The translations under genes and the position numbers were made by a program. From assembly GCF_001735715.1 (NCBI RefSeq), contig NZ_CP017259.1, positions 1,609,501-1,673,500 on the forward strand: 64,000 nt of DNA, read 5' to 3'. Positions 38,906-47,764 of this stretch are shown piece by piece; within the stretch, counting starts at the first letter, position 1, and the number at the start of each line of letters is the position of its first letter. The notes beneath the pieces were generated by a model. It saw nothing but the letters and a program-made list of their open reading frames with translations. It did no database searches and was not told where the DNA came from. This stretch comes from Formosa sp. Hel3_A1_48. Its GTDB lineage: Bacteria; Bacteroidota; Bacteroidia; Flavobacteriales; Flavobacteriaceae.

Positions 38906-40867
38906 ATGAATAACATGAAAAGATTTTTTTTAAGTGCTGTTTTGTTTTTTTGTGTCGCATCATTGACAGCTCAAGTCTTGCGTACGCATACCATTGACGC
39001 CAAGGATACTTTAGAAACAATTGCTCAGCGTTATGGAGTTTTACCAGAAGATATTTCGGCACTCAACCCAGGCATTGACGATATTCTTTCTGTAGGAAAA
39101 ATCCTTGTCATTCCAAACCCAATTGAAAAAAAGACAAAAGAGACTAAAGAAATTCAAGAGTTGGTTTCTTATAAAGTCCACCGCGTTAAGCGCAAAGAAA
39201 CCCTCTATAGAATTGCAGAGAAATATAAGACCTCGGTTGAGGACATTAAAAAACATAATCAACGCCTCTACAGTTCACCTCTTCAATTTAAAGATAAAAT
39301 TTACATTCCCAAATACAAAACAAAAACTATCGCTGTAGTTCCAAAAGCAGTTCGTCGTTATACTGTTTTGCCGAAAGAGGGGAAGTGGCGTGTGGCTTAT
39401 AAATTTGGCATTTCAGTACAAGAATTAGAAGCCCTAAATCCTAATTTAAATTCTGTTCTACAAGCCGGACAAAAGCTTTATGTACCTAATATAGATGCCG
39501 ATCAAGAACAAGAAGTTTCAGATGATCGTTATGGATTTTATAAAGTTCTTCCTAAGGAAGGGTTTTACAGGCTATTTAAAAAATTAGGTGTTCGTCAAGA
39601 AGTTTTAGAGGAACTTAATCCTGTATTACTCGAGACGGGATTAAAAGTTGGAATGGTCTTGAAAGTGCCAAATTCTAATCTTGCATCTATCGATTTAGAG
39701 GCTAGAGAAGAAACGCGTTTGGCTGACCAATTGAAGTTTCTACGCCCAAAAAAAATAGCCTTGATTCTTCCCTTTAAGGCAAAGTCAATTGATTTTGACT
39801 CTACTCAACTGGCTAAGCAACAAATCCAGCGTGATGGATACATACGCATTTCAACCGAATTTTACGCAGGTGTAGAAATGGCTTTAGATTCTGCCAAACG
39901 TTTGGGTATTTCCACTGATTTAGATGTATTCGATTCAGAAGCAGACCTTCTAGCTACAAACTCCCTTTTGCGCAACAATGATTTCTCTCAATACGATTTT
40001 GTTTTAGGACCACTGACTGCTCTGAACAGCAACAGTATCGCTGAAGCCCTTCAGTCAAAGAATATTCCTGTTGTTTCTCCTTTTGTTAAATTTGAGAGGT
40101 GCACACCAAACCTTATTCAAACCATTCCCAATGATAATTGGATGGCAGATAAGTTATTACGCTATGCTGAAACCGACAGTATACCACACCAAACCCTTAT
40201 TATCTCAGATTCAAAATCTTTAGCTCGTGCTCAAAAGATTCGCACTTTTTTTCCTGACGCACTACTTCTGAACTCTCAACGAAATGAAGAAGGGCAGGAG
40301 CAATATTACATTCAATTTGAAATTGTAAAAAACGCTTTAGAGGCAGGCAGGACTGTAGTGTTTTTAGAAACAAATAATGAAGGTTTTGCATCTAATGTAA
40401 CAAGTATGCTTAACGGTTTGAATGGAGTGACTATGCAAAAAGACGAAACAGACGGAGACAAAGAGGAGGAAGAATATGAAATTGAACGCGAACTTATACT
40501 AATGACGACTAACCGCAACAAAGCTTTTATGGGAGCAAATATTTCAAATACAGATTTGTCTGGTCTGAATTTCCAATTTCCATCAGTTCAATTCTATAAT
40601 GAGGAGTTGTCGGGTTTTGAAAAAGTATACAATGCGCGTTTTGGCATCTATCCTACACGCTACGCCACCCGTGGTTTTGATCTAACTTTAGATTTGCTTT
40701 TGCGCTTAGCGGCTTATGATTCTATTTATGAACAATTGACGACTATTGAGACAAAATACTTAGAAAATAAGTTTAGGTATGTAGAATCCCAAAATGGGGG
40801 TTATGTGAATCAATCGGCTTATATTCTTAAATATGAGAATTTGCATGTCGTTAAAGTACAAGACTGA
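38906..40867 (+). CDS. LysM (x4) protein with periplasmic-binding-protein-like domain
   Basis: 653 residues. Signal peptide to about residue 22 (LFFCVASLTAQ). Four LysM modules can be seen at about 27-70 (THTIDAKDTLETIAQRYGV), 89-136 (YKVHRVKRKETLYRIAEKY), 152-195 (YTVLPKEGKWRVAYKFGIS) and 210-255 (GFYKVLPKEGFYRLFKKLG). From about 278 to the end it looks like a type I periplasmic-binding-protein fold (KIALILPFKAKS, EFYAGVEMALDSAKRLGI, FVLGPLTALNS, IPVVSPFVK). It likely binds peptidoglycan in the periplasm while the second domain binds a ligand or protein. The order resembles LpoA-like cell-wall-synthase regulators only in principle. No transport genes are nearby. Confidence 0.82.
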   Translation: MNNMKRFFLSAVLFFCVASLTAQVLRTHTIDAKDTLETIAQRYGVLPEDISALNPGIDDILSVGKILVIPNPIEKKTKETKEIQELVSYKVHRVKRKETLYRIAEKYKTSVEDIKKHNQRLYSSPLQFKDKIYIPKYKTKTIAVVPKAVRRYTVLPKEGKWRVAYKFGISVQELEALNPNLNSVLQAGQKLYVPNIDADQEQEVSDDRYGFYKVLPKEGFYRLFKKLGVRQEVLEELNPVLLETGLKVGMVLKVPNSNLASIDLEAREETRLADQLKFLRPKKIALILPFKAKSIDFDSTQLAKQQIQRDGYIRISTEFYAGVEMALDSAKRLGISTDLDVFDSEADLLATNSLLRNNDFSQYDFVLGPLTALNSNSIAEALQSKNIPVVSPFVKFERCTPNLIQTIPNDNWMADKLLRYAETDSIPHQTLIISDSKSLARAQKIRTFFPDALLLNSQRNEEGQEQYYIQFEIVKNALEAGRTVVFLETNNEGFASNVTSMLNGLNGVTMQKDETDGDKEEEEYEIERELILMTTNRNKAFMGANISNTDLSGLNFQFPSVQFYNEELSGFEKVYNARFGIYPTRYATRGFDLTLDLLLRLAAYDSIYEQLTTIETKYLENKFRYVESQNGGYVNQSAYILKYENLHVVKVQD

Positions 40868-40868
40868 T

Positions 40869-41423
40869 TTATTTCCATTTTATGTTGCATCCAATACTTG
40901 GTTTTTGAAGACGGTTATTAACTTTGTTTTCGATCAAACAATTCATTGCGTGTTTCAGGTCTTGCCCATCATTAACAATACCGTTTCCTGGTCTTGAATC
41001 GTCCATTTGGCCTCGATAGACAAGACTTCTGTCTTTGTCAAACAAAAAGAAATCTGGTGTGCAAGCAGCGTCATAAGCTTTTGCTACATTTTGAGTTTCG
41101 TCGTATAAATAAGGGAATGCGTAGTTCAATTTGTTGGCGTGCACCTTCATCAGATCGGGGCCGTCTTGTGGGTAATGCTCTACATCATTACTTGAAATTG
41201 CAATAAAATTAATTCCCTTTTTTTGATAATCATTTGCCAATTTGACCAAAGTTGCGTTTATGTGGATTACAAAAGGGCAGTGGTTGCATATAAAAGCGAC
41301 TAAGGTTCCAGTATCCCCTTCTAGTTGATTTAAAGATTTCAATTTATCAGAAACAGTATCTAGTATATTAAAATCTGGTGCTTTAGTGCCTAAGGGAAGC
41401 ATATTTGAAGGTGTTCTAGCCAT
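40869..41423 (-). CDS. Thioredoxin-fold (AhpC/TSA-like) protein
   Basis: 184 residues with a thioredoxin fold of the AhpC/TSA/ResA type: NMLPLGTKAPDFNILD at the start, LVAFICNHCPFVIHI with a CxxC pair (CNHC), ISSNDVEHYPQDGP, and ACTPDFFLFDKDRSLVYRGQ containing the cis-Pro segment. No signal peptide is visible, so it is probably cytosolic. It may act as a thiol peroxidase-like or disulfide reductase; the substrate is unknown. It converges on the LysM gene with one base between stop codons and is divergent from the CsaA-like gene. Confidence 0.87.
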   Translation of the reverse strand: MARTPSNMLPLGTKAPDFNILDTVSDKLKSLNQLEGDTGTLVAFICNHCPFVIHINATLVKLANDYQKKGINFIAISSNDVEHYPQDGPDLMKVHANKLNYAFPYLYDETQNVAKAYDAACTPDFFLFDKDRSLVYRGQMDDSRPGNGIVNDGQDLKHAMNCLIENKVNNRLQKPSIGCNIKWK

Positions 41424-41441
41424 TTTTTTATTATTTAATGA

Positions 41442-41462
41442 TATCTTTACACTGTAAAGTTA
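41442..41462. promoter_or_regulatory. Overlapping divergent promoter region with CTTTACA-C-TGTAAAG inverted repeat
   Basis: The palindrome 41445-41459 (7-bp arms, one centre base) contains a TATCTTTA box on the plus strand (41442-41449) and a TAACTTTA box on the minus strand (41462-41455), one facing each gene. The two starts would be only a few bases apart, for genes at 41470 (plus) and 41423 (minus). It could be a symmetrical promoter pair or an operator. Confidence 0.4.
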
Positions 41463-41469
41463 CACATTA

Positions 41470-41802
41470 ATGGAAGAAGTTTTATTTGAAGATTTTCAGA
41501 AATTAGATTTGCGCGTTGGAACTATTATTGCTGTAAACGATTTTCCAAAAGCCAACAAGCCAGCCTATCAACTCACAATTGACTTTGGTGCATTGGGGAT
41601 TAAGAAATCTTCAGCACAAATCACAGCACTTTATTCTAAAGAGGATTTGTTGAACAAACAAATAGTGGCCAATGTAAATTTTGAAGAAAAGCAAATTGCA
41701 AATTTTAAAAGCCAGTGTTTAGTGCTTGCTGCGGCGAAAAACACTGATGTGGTTCTGCTTTGTCCTGAGCAAAAGATTCCTAACGGTACATCGATCCAAT
41801 AA
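41470..41802 (+). CDS. CsaA-like tRNA-binding OB-fold protein
   Basis: 110 residues, one tRNA-binding OB-fold of the CsaA/Trbp111/MetG C-terminal type: DFQKLDLRVGTIIAVNDFPKA, LTIDFGALGIKKSSAQIT, VANVNFEEKQIANFKSQ and the C-terminal CPEQKIPNGTSIQ. Characterised members bind tRNA or act as export-related chaperones (CsaA); the role here is inferred only from the fold. It is convergent with the M14 carboxypeptidase gene, with only two bases between stop codons. Confidence 0.88.
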   Translation: MEEVLFEDFQKLDLRVGTIIAVNDFPKANKPAYQLTIDFGALGIKKSSAQITALYSKEDLLNKQIVANVNFEEKQIANFKSQCLVLAAAKNTDVVLLCPEQKIPNGTSIQ

Positions 41803-41804
41803 GC

Positions 41805-44309
41805 TTAATATTCATCCCTAAAAAACAAAGCGTTTAGCAGCAATTTATTGGTACCGTACCAAAATGCTCTGAAGTTTGTGTTATCAGTAAACCCTACAAT
41901 TTTCCCTAGTCCATGCCGTACAACCTTAAACGGAACAGTGTTTTTTATTAGCTCTAAGTTTTCTTTAGAGCAATAGCCGCTCAAAAGTGGATTCTGTGTA
42001 TATTGAATGGGATTGTTGTAGCTGTTTTTATCAGCTTTTATAAAAATTGTCGTATTGCGGAATAATGCTAAATTGTCATTTTCGTAACCAAAATTAATGG
42101 GGTGCGAACGGTCTATTTTAGCTTCAAAGATCGCTCCTCCAAGACCTTGAGCTCCTTTAAATTTAGAACGGTTTTCAAAATTTATATCTTTAGCTTCTAA
42201 AGTTGTTGATATTAATTCCATTGGAAAAATATTATTTTTTTTCAACCACTTTAGCGCATTTTGATAAGCTATGAGTGTTCCGCCGTCTTCCACCCATTTT
42301 TTGAGCTTATTAGCAGCTTTGCTGTCTAGGCCATAAGTATTTGGTAGAATGATACAATTGTAACGGTTCAAACGGCTTTGATTTAGACGAGAAACATTAA
42401 GTTTCGTTGTTTGTATAGCGTAGCGGGTATCCATCAAGTGCCAAATCTCTCCGGCATCGTACGCATCTATGCCAGGTCCAACAATCAGTGCAATATTAGG
42501 TTTTGTCAATGTTCTAAAATTATTACTACCCAAATCTGGTCCACTTGTTACACCTGTGGGAAGGCCGTACACCACAAGATGACTTTCCTTTGCAGCCTTT
42601 TCTAATATCTTATGAATTTTTTCTGATGAATGGGCTTGATTTTGAACTGGAACAAGAATGCTGCCATAATCAAAACTTTTGGATCTGGAGCTAAATGGTT
42701 GCAACGCCATTTTCACCCGAACATTTTTTTGGAATAGTATATTTAGCGCTTTTGGACTGTAGTAATCACTCCAGGGCATGATGTAAGCATAGTCACTTTT
42801 TTGACTTACTTGCCCTTGGGGTAATTCAGGTAACATGCTTTGGTCTGCATACTTCATTTTTCCTTTGTCTGTGAAGTTAAGATCAAAAGCCAAAGGAAGG
42901 GTCCATGCTGAGATATCATAAAATAAGCTATCCCTAAAGGTCGTACGACGCTCAAACATGGCCTTGAGCAGACGGCTATTTTTTTGTTTTTTTGGCACTA
43001 GGTAAGCGCTGGCCTTTGGATATACTTTCCCACCTAACGAAATATCATTCTTTAAAGCCCTAATCTCGATTTGATGGCGCTCTAAAATTTCTGCTAAATG
43101 AAAAGCTTTTGCCGGGTCATTTGGTGCGCCAAAAATATATGCTTCTTGGTCTAATGCTTTTGCTTCTTTACGAGCATTGTTGAAAAAGTCATATTGATAT
43201 TGAAGTAATTTTTCACGCATGTTTAACGCTGCTTTTAGGGTGGATAGCCCAGCAGTTAATTGATTTTTAATGGTGAAAGGAAATGTGAGCAGACCATTGT
43301 CACTTTCCTGAATATGTCCGCGCGAGCTTGCTTGTTCAAATAATATACCGATACTGCCATTAATATCAGGAAAAGTGGATCCCTTACCGTAATAAAAATC
43401 GTCATAATTTTCCTCAGAATAATACAACGAACCAATATCATCGAATGCAGCTGCGTGGTACGTCCCAATTTCCTTTGTAAGCTGTTGGTTTAGTTCAGGC
43501 GTCAACGGGTGAGTTCTTGAGGGAATTCCAGGTTGGAAGAAAAAACTAGAATTAGTCCCCATCTCGTGATGATCGGTTAGAATATTTGGCATCCACCTAT
43601 GAAATGTATTGATACGTGCTCTTGATTCTGGGAGTTGTACCGGCAACCAATCTCGATTCATGTCAAACCAGTAATGGTTTGTACGACCGCCTGGCCAATC
43701 TTCATGGTATTCACGATCGTTAGGATCAGGATTCAAGTTAATGTTTTTGTTTGTGTTCGCCCAATGTGCAAAGCGTTGGAGTCCATCTGGGTTGAGTGCA
43801 GGGTCAAATAAAATGACAGTATTTTTTAATAATGTCTTTACTTCCAGAGACTCTGAGGCAGCCAAATGATAGGCAAGGAGCAGCGCAGCATTTGAGCCAC
43901 TGGCTTCATTACCATGAATGGAAAATCCTTGATAAACTACTACAGGTCTATCAGCAGTACCCATGAAGTCGTTTCCTTCTGTGGCTTGTACGTGTGCCGT
44001 TCTAATTTTTTCCAGCTTTTTGAGATTATTTGGATCACTAATGGTGAGTAAAATCAATGGCCTTCCTTCAAATGTCACCCCTCGGTTTTCTAATTTAATC
44101 CGATCGGATTCTGACGCTAGTGTTTGAAAGTACTGCAGTAGTTTATCGTGCGTGATGTGCCACTCTCCAACTTGATGGCCAATTACTGATTCAGGAGTTG
44201 AGATCTCAGAATTGTAATCAGTACTGTTTGGCAGATAGTAATCGAGCTGCGGAGCTTGCTGTGCACAAATAAAAAGAGGAATCCATAATAAGAATAGTTG
44301 TAATTTCAT
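41805..44309 (-). CDS. Secreted M14-family zinc carboxypeptidase
   Basis: 834 residues. Signal peptide (LFLLWIPLFICAQ), then an M14 domain with zinc ligands in GFSIHGNEASGSNAALLLAYHL (His and Glu), a later substrate-binding NMNRDWLPVQLPESRA, and NILTDHHEMGTNSSFFFQP supplying the distal His. The C-terminal half (about 400-834) is an extended accessory region with a glutamine-amidotransferase-like fold (NCIILPNTYGLD, KKWVEDGGTLIAYQ), as I recall for large Bacteroidota M14 proteins. Probable role: extracellular or periplasmic peptide degradation. A promoter is not clear; the terminator at 44333-44363 separates it from DUF3276. Confidence 0.87.
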   Translation of the reverse strand: MKLQLFLLWIPLFICAQQAPQLDYYLPNSTDYNSEISTPESVIGHQVGEWHITHDKLLQYFQTLASESDRIKLENRGVTFEGRPLILLTISDPNNLKKLEKIRTAHVQATEGNDFMGTADRPVVVYQGFSIHGNEASGSNAALLLAYHLAASESLEVKTLLKNTVILFDPALNPDGLQRFAHWANTNKNINLNPDPNDREYHEDWPGGRTNHYWFDMNRDWLPVQLPESRARINTFHRWMPNILTDHHEMGTNSSFFFQPGIPSRTHPLTPELNQQLTKEIGTYHAAAFDDIGSLYYSEENYDDFYYGKGSTFPDINGSIGILFEQASSRGHIQESDNGLLTFPFTIKNQLTAGLSTLKAALNMREKLLQYQYDFFNNARKEAKALDQEAYIFGAPNDPAKAFHLAEILERHQIEIRALKNDISLGGKVYPKASAYLVPKKQKNSRLLKAMFERRTTFRDSLFYDISAWTLPLAFDLNFTDKGKMKYADQSMLPELPQGQVSQKSDYAYIMPWSDYYSPKALNILFQKNVRVKMALQPFSSRSKSFDYGSILVPVQNQAHSSEKIHKILEKAAKESHLVVYGLPTGVTSGPDLGSNNFRTLTKPNIALIVGPGIDAYDAGEIWHLMDTRYAIQTTKLNVSRLNQSRLNRYNCIILPNTYGLDSKAANKLKKWVEDGGTLIAYQNALKWLKKNNIFPMELISTTLEAKDINFENRSKFKGAQGLGGAIFEAKIDRSHPINFGYENDNLALFRNTTIFIKADKNSYNNPIQYTQNPLLSGYCSKENLELIKNTVPFKVVRHGLGKIVGFTDNTNFRAFWYGTNKLLLNALFFRDEY

Positions 44310-44332
44310 GCTGTAAAATTTACATAAATATA

Positions 44333-44363
44333 TAAAAAAACCGCCATGAGCATTGGCGGTTTA
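44333..44363 (-). terminator. Terminator of the DUF3276 gene
   Basis: Stem AACCGCCA (44339-44346) / TGGCGGTT (44354-44361) with loop TGAGCAT. On the minus strand it is followed by seven T. Confidence 0.85.
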
Positions 44364-44385
44364 TCATATTGTATGAAATTAAAGT

Positions 44386-44745
44386 CTATATATCTTCAAA
44401 TTTTAAATCGGTAAACTCACTATCAGAAGTTTTGGTTTCATCGTCTTTCTCTGTCTCTGTAGCTGAACTACTGGGGTTGTAATCACTAATTATAGCCTCT
44501 CCTTTTTCACCGATGATGAAGTTTGTCGTTTCTTCAAGAATCGATTTAAATTCATTAAAATCTTCTTTGTAGAGATAAATTTTGTGTTTTTTGAAATGAA
44601 ATGACCCATCCTCATTAGTGAATTTTTTACTTTCAGTAATGGTTAGGTAGTAATCTCCTGCCTTTGTGGATTTAACATCAAAAAAATAGGTTCTTCTCCC
44701 CGCACGAAGCGCTTTAGAAAATATGTCTTGTTCTCGATCATTCAT
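44386..44745 (-). CDS. DUF3276 / PUR-family DNA/RNA-binding protein
   Basis: 119 residues. The folded core (about 5-80) reads FSKALRAGRRTYFFDVKSTKAGDY and LTITESKK...FHFKKHKIYLYKEDF, the single PUR repeat found in Bacteroidota and spirochaete Pur-alpha-like proteins that bind single-stranded nucleic acid. The remaining residues form an acidic, low-complexity tail (SSSATETEKDDETKTSDSE). It lies 103 bases downstream of the ABC transporter gene on the same strand and ends at a strong terminator. Confidence 0.9.
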   Translation of the reverse strand: MNDREQDIFSKALRAGRRTYFFDVKSTKAGDYYLTITESKKFTNEDGSFHFKKHKIYLYKEDFNEFKSILEETTNFIIGEKGEAIISDYNPSSSATETEKDDETKTSDSEFTDLKFEDI

Positions 44746-44848
44746 AATTGGAGTATTTACACCATTAAACTTAAACCAAAAATCTAAAAAATATATGAAG
44801 TCGCCAACTTTTTTAAACTATTATTTGAAGAATTTTAATTCTATGAAA

Positions 44849-46603
44849 TTAGCTCAAGGCGTCTTGAAGTTGCTGCTCATAAAGCGCTTTGTAGTACCCG
44901 TCTTGGCTAATAAGCTGATTATGTGAGCCTTCTTGTAAAATTTCACCTTCATCCAACACTATAATATGGTCAGCATTTTTGGCAGAAGATATTCGGTGGC
45001 TCACAATAATGGTAGTTCTATTTTTTGTAATTTTTTCAAGATTCTTCAAAATTTGCTCTTCTGTCTCGGTGTCAACTGCTGATAGGCAATCGTCCAAAAG
45101 TAAGATTTGAGGAGATTTGATAAACGCCCTGGCTATTGAGACTCTTTGCTTTTGTCCCCCTGAGAGTGTAATCCCTCGTTCTCCTAAAACAGTGTCATAT
45201 CCTTTGGAAAAATTTATAATATTTTCATGTACCACTGCATTTTTGGCTGCATCGATTACCTCTTGATTAGAAGCATTATTTTTTCCAAACTTGATGTTAT
45301 TATTTAGAGTGTCAGAGAATAAAAAAGGATCTTGGGGGACATAGCCGATGCTGCTGCGTAAGCTATGAAGATTAATGTCTTTAATAGGAATATCATCAAT
45401 CTTTATTTGCCCACTATTGGCGTTGTACATTCTTCCGATGAGTTCTAAGACAGTGGTTTTGCCGCAACCAGTTTTACCAATGATTGCCAGTGTTTTTCCT
45501 TGATCTACTGTAAAACTAATCCCTTTTAAAGCTGTTATGTTGGTGTCTTGATAGGTGAAGTAAACCTCCTGAAAAGATATTTTGCCCTTGATATCGTTTG
45601 TGTTTTTTTGTGTATTGTAAACACTAGGTATTTGTTTTAAAAACGCATTTATACGTTTTTGAGAGGCCTCGGCTTGTTGAACTAGGGAGGTAACCCATCC
45701 TACAGAAGCTACGGGCCAGGTGAGCATGTTGACATAAATAATGAATTCAGCGATTGTCCCCAATTCTTTTATTTCTCCATTTATATATTGTTGTCCACCA
45801 ATATAAATAACCAATAAATTACTTGTACCAATCAATAAAAGCATCAAAGGAAAAAAGAAAGCTTGAGTTTTTGTTAAATTCAGTTTTTTTTGGCGTTGAT
45901 CGTTCGAAAGCTCTGCAAAATTTTGTTCAGTTTCGGTTTCTAAGGCATATGCTTTAGTTACGGATATACCACTAAAAATTTCCTGTGTTGTTGAGGTTAG
46001 TACAGATAGTTGCTCTTGTACAATGGTGCTTCTAGTATGTATGTACTTGCTTAAAAAATAGATCGAAAAAGAAAGAATCGGTAAGGGTATGACGGTGTAA
46101 AGAGTGAGTGTAGGGGCTTTGCTGTACATGTATATTAGTGCCACTACAAATAATGTAATCATATTGATGGTATACATAAGAGCCGGCCCTACATACATTC
46201 TTACTTTGCCAACATCTTCCGAAATTCGATTTATTAGGTCACCAGTTCTGTTTTGTTTGTAAAAGGGAAGGCACAAGCGCTGATAGTGTTCGTAAATTTC
46301 GTTTTTCAAATCAAATTCAATGTACCGAGATACATTGATTAGGGTCTGTCGCATTAGAAAAGTAAATACACCTGTGGCTATTGCTGCGCCCAAAATAAAG
46401 AGAATTTTGAGGCCAATAGCTTTTTTAAAGACTTGTTCTTCTATTGGATTTGATAATTGATTGGCTACAAGAGTAATTACGTCCCCAATAAGACGAGGTG
46501 TAAATAATGAAAATATCTTTGCACAAGCCACAATAAGGATTCCAAGTACAACTCTGTACTTGTATTTGATAAAATATTTATTAAGGTATTGTAATTCTTT
46601 CAT
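44849..46603 (-). CDS. ABC exporter, fused permease and ATPase (MdlA/YheI-like)
   Basis: 584 residues from the ATG complementary to 46601-46603 (MKELQYLNKYFIKYKYRV). An upstream in-frame TTG is rejected because the -7 box sits on it. About six transmembrane helices precede an ATPase domain (from about 335) with GKTGCGKTT (Walker A), a Q-loop (IGYVPQDPFLFSD), LSGGQKQRVSIARAF, and Walker B LLLDDCLSAVD. D505 stands where the catalytic Glu normally follows Walker B, and the CLSAVD form is typical of degenerate subunits of heterodimeric exporters. No partner gene is adjacent. Substrate unknown (drug or lipid). Confidence 0.92.
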   Translation of the reverse strand: MKELQYLNKYFIKYKYRVVLGILIVACAKIFSLFTPRLIGDVITLVANQLSNPIEEQVFKKAIGLKILFILGAAIATGVFTFLMRQTLINVSRYIEFDLKNEIYEHYQRLCLPFYKQNRTGDLINRISEDVGKVRMYVGPALMYTINMITLFVVALIYMYSKAPTLTLYTVIPLPILSFSIYFLSKYIHTRSTIVQEQLSVLTSTTQEIFSGISVTKAYALETETEQNFAELSNDQRQKKLNLTKTQAFFFPLMLLLIGTSNLLVIYIGGQQYINGEIKELGTIAEFIIYVNMLTWPVASVGWVTSLVQQAEASQKRINAFLKQIPSVYNTQKNTNDIKGKISFQEVYFTYQDTNITALKGISFTVDQGKTLAIIGKTGCGKTTVLELIGRMYNANSGQIKIDDIPIKDINLHSLRSSIGYVPQDPFLFSDTLNNNIKFGKNNASNQEVIDAAKNAVVHENIINFSKGYDTVLGERGITLSGGQKQRVSIARAFIKSPQILLLDDCLSAVDTETEEQILKNLEKITKNRTTIIVSHRISSAKNADHIIVLDEGEILQEGSHNQLISQDGYYKALYEQQLQDALS

Positions 46604-46617
46604 AATGGAATACAACG

Positions 46618-46625
46618 CAAAGATA
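46618..46625 (-). promoter_or_regulatory. -7 box that decides the ABC exporter start
   Basis: TATCTTTG on the minus strand, predicting a start near 46614, about 11 bases before the ATG at 46603. No clear -33 TTG, so medium-low confidence. Confidence 0.4.
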
Positions 46626-46767
46626 CTTTTTAGATTTTAGAAGATATATCATAAAAAAACTAATTTTCAATTTTTTAAGAACAAAATAACATTATTTTTG
46701 CAAGGCAAGAATCAAAATATTGCGCTGTAATTAATTTAATTTTATAGAAGTCTAAGTTCTTTATATT

Positions 46768-47706
46768 ATGCTAAACCGAAGACATATTCGTGCAAAAGTG
46801 ATGCAAATTCTCTATGCGCAAACAAGTAATAATTCTGAAGAAACTCTTAATTCTGAGTTGCAGCAAAATTTTGAGAATATGTATAGCTTGCACTTACTCT
46901 TTTTATCACTTCTATTAAAACTTCGCCAACGTGCCGAGGACCGTCAAGAAAAGGCCAAACAAAAATTTCGACCGACACAAGAGGATGCCCATCCAAATAT
47001 AAGATTTATTGAAAATGCATTATTGGTTCATTTGACTGAAAGTGAGTCTTTAGCATCCAAGCTGAAACTTTACAAAATGGACTGTTGGGAACACGATGGT
47101 GAATATGTAGAGTTGATTTTTCAGAAAATGATACAAAGTAAGTTGTATCAATCTTACATGAATTCTACAAAAAATACGTTCAACAAAGACAAGTTATTTA
47201 TTGTTGATTTATTCAAAGAAATTATTGCGCCAAATGAAAAATTATATGATTATCTAGAAGATAAAAACTTGACTTGGATCGATGATTTACCAGTCGTGAA
47301 TACCGCTTTAGTTAAGCTTTTTAATAAACTAAAAGAAAACTCAGGAGATTCTTATTTTACGCCGCTTCTTTTCAAAGATAAAGATGATGAAGCTTTCGGC
47401 ACATTGTTGCTGAGCAAAACAATTGCGAATAAATCTATTTTAAATGAGGAAGTTATAGGAAACACAAAAAATTGGGATAAGGACCGAATAGCTTCAATTG
47501 ATTTTGTATTGCTTCAAATGGCTATCTGTGAGCTTAAGGAGTTTCCGAGTATTCCGACGAAGGTTACCATCAACGAGTATATTGAATTAGCTAAAGACTA
47601 TTCTACCCCAAAGAGTAATGTTTTTATTAATGGAGTTTTAGATAAAATTGTCCGAGACTACAGCGAGAAAAAAACCTTGAATAAGAAAGGACGTGGATTA
47701 ATGTAA
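46768..47706 (+). CDS. nusB: Transcription antitermination factor NusB (long form)
   Basis: With NusE (S10) binds boxA of rRNA leaders and prevents premature termination. 312 residues, more than twice the E. coli length (139). The start MLNRRHIRAKVMQILYAQTS and the last 110 residues (WDKDRIASIDFVLLQMAICELKEFPSIP, TINEYIELAKDYSTPKSNVFINGVLD) match NusB; the middle is a helical insertion that I recall as usual in Bacteroidota. A TATTTTTG box lies at 46693-46700. DUF1573 and yajC follow on the same strand, 58 and 21 bases apart. The window also holds two boxA-like elements. Confidence 0.93.
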   Translation: MLNRRHIRAKVMQILYAQTSNNSEETLNSELQQNFENMYSLHLLFLSLLLKLRQRAEDRQEKAKQKFRPTQEDAHPNIRFIENALLVHLTESESLASKLKLYKMDCWEHDGEYVELIFQKMIQSKLYQSYMNSTKNTFNKDKLFIVDLFKEIIAPNEKLYDYLEDKNLTWIDDLPVVNTALVKLFNKLKENSGDSYFTPLLFKDKDDEAFGTLLLSKTIANKSILNEEVIGNTKNWDKDRIASIDFVLLQMAICELKEFPSIPTKVTINEYIELAKDYSTPKSNVFINGVLDKIVRDYSEKKTLNKKGRGLM

Positions 47707-47764
47707 TTTTTACTAAATTTATGCCACAAAAAAAACAATTAACTTTTAATCAATTTATAAACCC

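Noticed and set aside
46604-46615. TTG start four codons before the ABC exporter ATG
   Set aside because: It would lie at the predicted transcription start, and MKELQYL is a normal N terminus.
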